The translations under genes and the position numbers were made by a program. From contig JAVKSM010000085.1 of the NCBI GenBank assembly GCA_039583705.1, positions 1 to 14,294 on the forward strand: a stretch of 14,294 nucleotides of DNA, read 5' to 3'. Shown here in pieces: positions 13,159-14,294 of this stretch. The notes beneath the pieces are model-generated. The model saw nothing but the letters and a program-made list of their open reading frames with translations, searched no databases and was not told the origin of the DNA. Position 1 is the first letter of the stretch, and each line of letters starts with the position of its first letter. This DNA is from JAVKSM01 sp039583705. Its GTDB lineage: Bacteria; Actinomycetota; Actinomycetes; Mycobacteriales; Pseudonocardiaceae.

Positions 13159-13773
13159 ATGTTCAACAGGCGTCAGCGCGAGCAACTGGCCGGTGCGCGG
13201 GCCGAGGTCCAGGGCTGGCTGGCCCGCCTCGCCTCCGACATCAGCACCCTCGACCCGGGCGATGACCCGCTGTGTCGCCAAGCGATGGTCGACGCCAGCG
13301 AACGACACAACGCCGCCAGTGGCCTGCTGTCCTCGGCCACCACCCGATCAGAGCTGCAGGTGGCGCAGAGGATTGTCGTCGAGGGGCTCACCGCTACCCG
13401 CCTCGTGCGGCAGCACCTCGGGCTGCCACTCGGACCCGAGCTCCCCACGCTGGCCACCGCCACCGTCTCCGAGCCCACCCCGGTGAACGTCAATGACGAA
13501 CGCCACATCGCACACCCCGACTACCACCCGGAGCGGCCGCATTTCTTCGGTGGCGGCTCCTTCGACGGCTCCACCGCACCAGCCGGCTACTACCGCACCC
13601 CGTTCTGGAAGAAAGCCCTCGCGATCGGCGGTGCGGTGGTCGGCGCGGAGATGGTCGGAGACCTGGTCGGGGACATGTTCGACCCCGACCGCAGCCTCGG
13701 TGGCGGATCGTGGGACAACGACGGATACGGCGGCGACAACTGGGGCGGCGGGGGCGGCGGCGACATCTTCTAG
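13159..13773 (+). CDS. Hypothetical protein with hydrophobic segment and Gly-rich tail (204 aa)
   Basis: ATG 13159 follows GAGCGAGGAGCCGAC. Residues 1-90 are helical: RREQ-type start, ARAEVQGWLARLASDISTLD, QAMVDASERHNAASGLLSSA, ELQVAQRIVVEGLTATRLVR. They are probably a coiled-coil or three-helix unit. Residues 95-147 are Pro/Gly/His-rich with HIAHPDYHPERPHFFGGGSF. FWKKALAIGGAVVGAEMVGD (149-168) is a moderately hydrophobic, Gly-containing helix preceded by Lys-Lys. The tail (178-204) is Gly/Asp/Trp-rich ending GGGGGGDIF, reminiscent of the glycine-rich ends of some membrane or TPM-like proteins, though no such domain is present. It stands alone between IS relics. Function unknown; the gene looks intact. 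Confidence 0.65.
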   Translation: MFNRRQREQLAGARAEVQGWLARLASDISTLDPGDDPLCRQAMVDASERHNAASGLLSSATTRSELQVAQRIVVEGLTATRLVRQHLGLPLGPELPTLATATVSEPTPVNVNDERHIAHPDYHPERPHFFGGGSFDGSTAPAGYYRTPFWKKALAIGGAVVGAEMVGDLVGDMFDPDRSLGGGSWDNDGYGGDNWGGGGGGDIF

Positions 13774-14003
13774 CCCGGCTTGTAGAAAGACCATCTCGTG
13801 CTCGACGCGATCGACATGGGCCAGAGCACCAGCGGGAAAGCCGAATAGGCCGGCCGAGCACCCACGCCCGGAAAACCAGACCATCCACGCGGTGCATCCA
13901 AGCTGAGACGGCCTGCGGGCGTGGTGCCGGATTTCCTAGCGGCCGGTTGTCCTGTTCGGGGTATTCTCGACGTGTTGAGCACCGCGTGGAAGATTTCGTG
14001 GCG
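13774..14003. other. Spacer, no gene supported
   Basis: No convincing coding frame on either strand. A 20-codon open stretch (KDHLVLDAIDMGQSTSGKAE, ending about 13849) lies just after the 13773 stop but lacks a start and could be a relic or chance. No strong repeat is seen. Confidence 0.3.
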
Positions 14004-14106
14004 TCACGGTCGTACAACTTGTGGGTTTGGTTGTACGCGTGGTGTCGGTATCGGCATTTCTATGTAGGTGCCGGCGCCGGGTGCGCTGTCGATGCGCACG
14101 GTGCCC
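14004..14106 (-). pseudogene. Histidine-kinase-like ATPase C-terminal remnant
   Basis: The minus frame ending at the stop 14004-14006 reads LGTVRIDSAPGAGTYIEMPI and then a Pro-rich tail (PTPRVQPNPQVVRP). This is the very characteristic end of a sensor histidine kinase HATPase domain (G-x-V-x-I-x-S-x-P-G-x-G-T). Upstream of it, at about 14106, sequence changes abruptly to the transposase end, in a different frame. The kinase has evidently lost its upstream part to insertion or rearrangement; the remainder may lie beyond the insertion, outside the window. Identification rests on about 25 residues. Confidence 0.5.
14011..14037. repeat. 8-bp inverted repeat CGTACAAC/GTTGTACG
   Basis: CGTACAAC (14011-14018) and GTTGTACG (14030-14037) are exact reverse complements across 11 bases. 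They lie within the last codons of the kinase remnant. The repeat might act as a terminator stem near the gene end, or may be incidental. Confidence 0.35.
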
Positions 14107-14115
14107 AGGGGGATT

Positions 14116-14294
14116 TCAAAGTCGCTTTGGGCTGGTAGCGACTGCGATGATGGGGAGGATTCGGGTCCGGTCGGCGGCGATGCGTTGCAGGGTACGCGTG
14201 ATCTCGGTGATTCCGGCCAGGCGTAACAGCCCCAGGGCGAGGTTACTTAGGGTCGCCATGACCTGGGCGCCTGTCCCTGCGTAGGCATGCTGGT
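14116..14294 (-). CDS. Transposase C-terminus (partial, runs off the right edge)
   Basis: The minus strand is open from the window edge to a stop at 14116-14118, giving 58 residues: QHAYAGTGAQVMATLSNLAL, GLLRLAGITEITRTLQRIAA, DRTRILPIIAVATSPKRL. The pattern 'aromatic-x-G-x-G-A-Q-V-M-A-T-L-x-N-L' followed by a Leu-rich helix and a basic tail is the usual end of ISAs1/IS4-like DDE transposases of actinomycetes. The catalytic residues lie outside the window. The sequence beyond its stop (GCGACTTTGAAATCCCCC in its direction) is where the IS end should be, next to the kinase remnant. Confidence 0.6.
   Translation of the reverse strand, partial: QHAYAGTGAQVMATLSNLALGLLRLAGITEITRTLQRIAADRTRILPIIAVATSPKRL

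Noticed and set aside
13774..13849. Open stretch KDHLVLDAIDMGQSTSGKAE after the Gly-rich gene
   Set aside because: No start codon, ribosome site or recognisable family; too short to support.

Overview
The window is GC-rich throughout. It uses GTG starts often and has many 1-4 base stop/start overlaps. Its protein families (XRE/TPR regulators with an internal RRDFL motif, FxLD-type and isoaspartate-type methyltransferases, DUF3618, actinobacterial Holin-X) are typical of filamentous actinomycetes. No ribosomal RNA, complete tRNA, integrase, replication or conjugation gene is visible, so genus and plasmid/chromosome status cannot be set. The best description is an accessory 'scar' region: a few intact genes between truncated, frameshifted or IS-interrupted ones.

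Positions 1-1347 (minus strand) hold a tightly packed run of small unrecognised genes reading toward the left edge, one of them frameshifted. A 200-base divergent region separates them from a plus-strand pair: an XRE-family regulator with a TPR-like C-terminus, translationally coupled to a GNAT acetyltransferase (1547-3540). The second half of the regulator and the GNAT gene are clearly less GC-rich than their surroundings.

Positions 3541-4467 hold spacer and short uncertain ORFs, ending in a 12-codon ORF overlapping the start of an isoaspartate-type (PCMT) methyltransferase. That methyltransferase (4464 to about 5180) has a frameshift and has lost its SAM-binding core. Its tail runs in frame into an apparently intact unrecognised gene (5183-5821). 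A convergent unrecognised gene (6114-6569, minus) follows.

Positions 6624-9182 hold an FxLD-type methyltransferase damaged near its C-terminus (6875-7980). Next come the TPR part of a second XRE-type regulator, without its HTH and with two frameshifts (7990-8806, minus), and a plus-strand paralogue (8916-9182) of the small gene at 1009-1347. The intact 1.0-3.0 kb module and this decayed one share a divergent regulator/small-gene layout, in opposite orientation.

Positions 9183-13773 hold a PH-like domain protein, a DUF3618 membrane-anchored protein with a decayed Holin-X gene upstream, a YihY/BrkB-family membrane protein, an IS66 transposase relic, and a protein with a central hydrophobic segment and glycine-rich tail. 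A CTATCAGACG motif precedes two minus-strand genes (once near 6630, twice in tandem near 10550).

The right edge (14004-14294, minus) reads as the C-terminus of a transposase lying against the last residues of a histidine-kinase-like ATPase domain, consistent with IS insertion into a kinase gene. I did not find a convincing complete novel system. The strongest leads are the duplicated small-gene/regulator module, the small overlapping genes, and the orphan FxLD methyltransferase with no visible precursor peptide.
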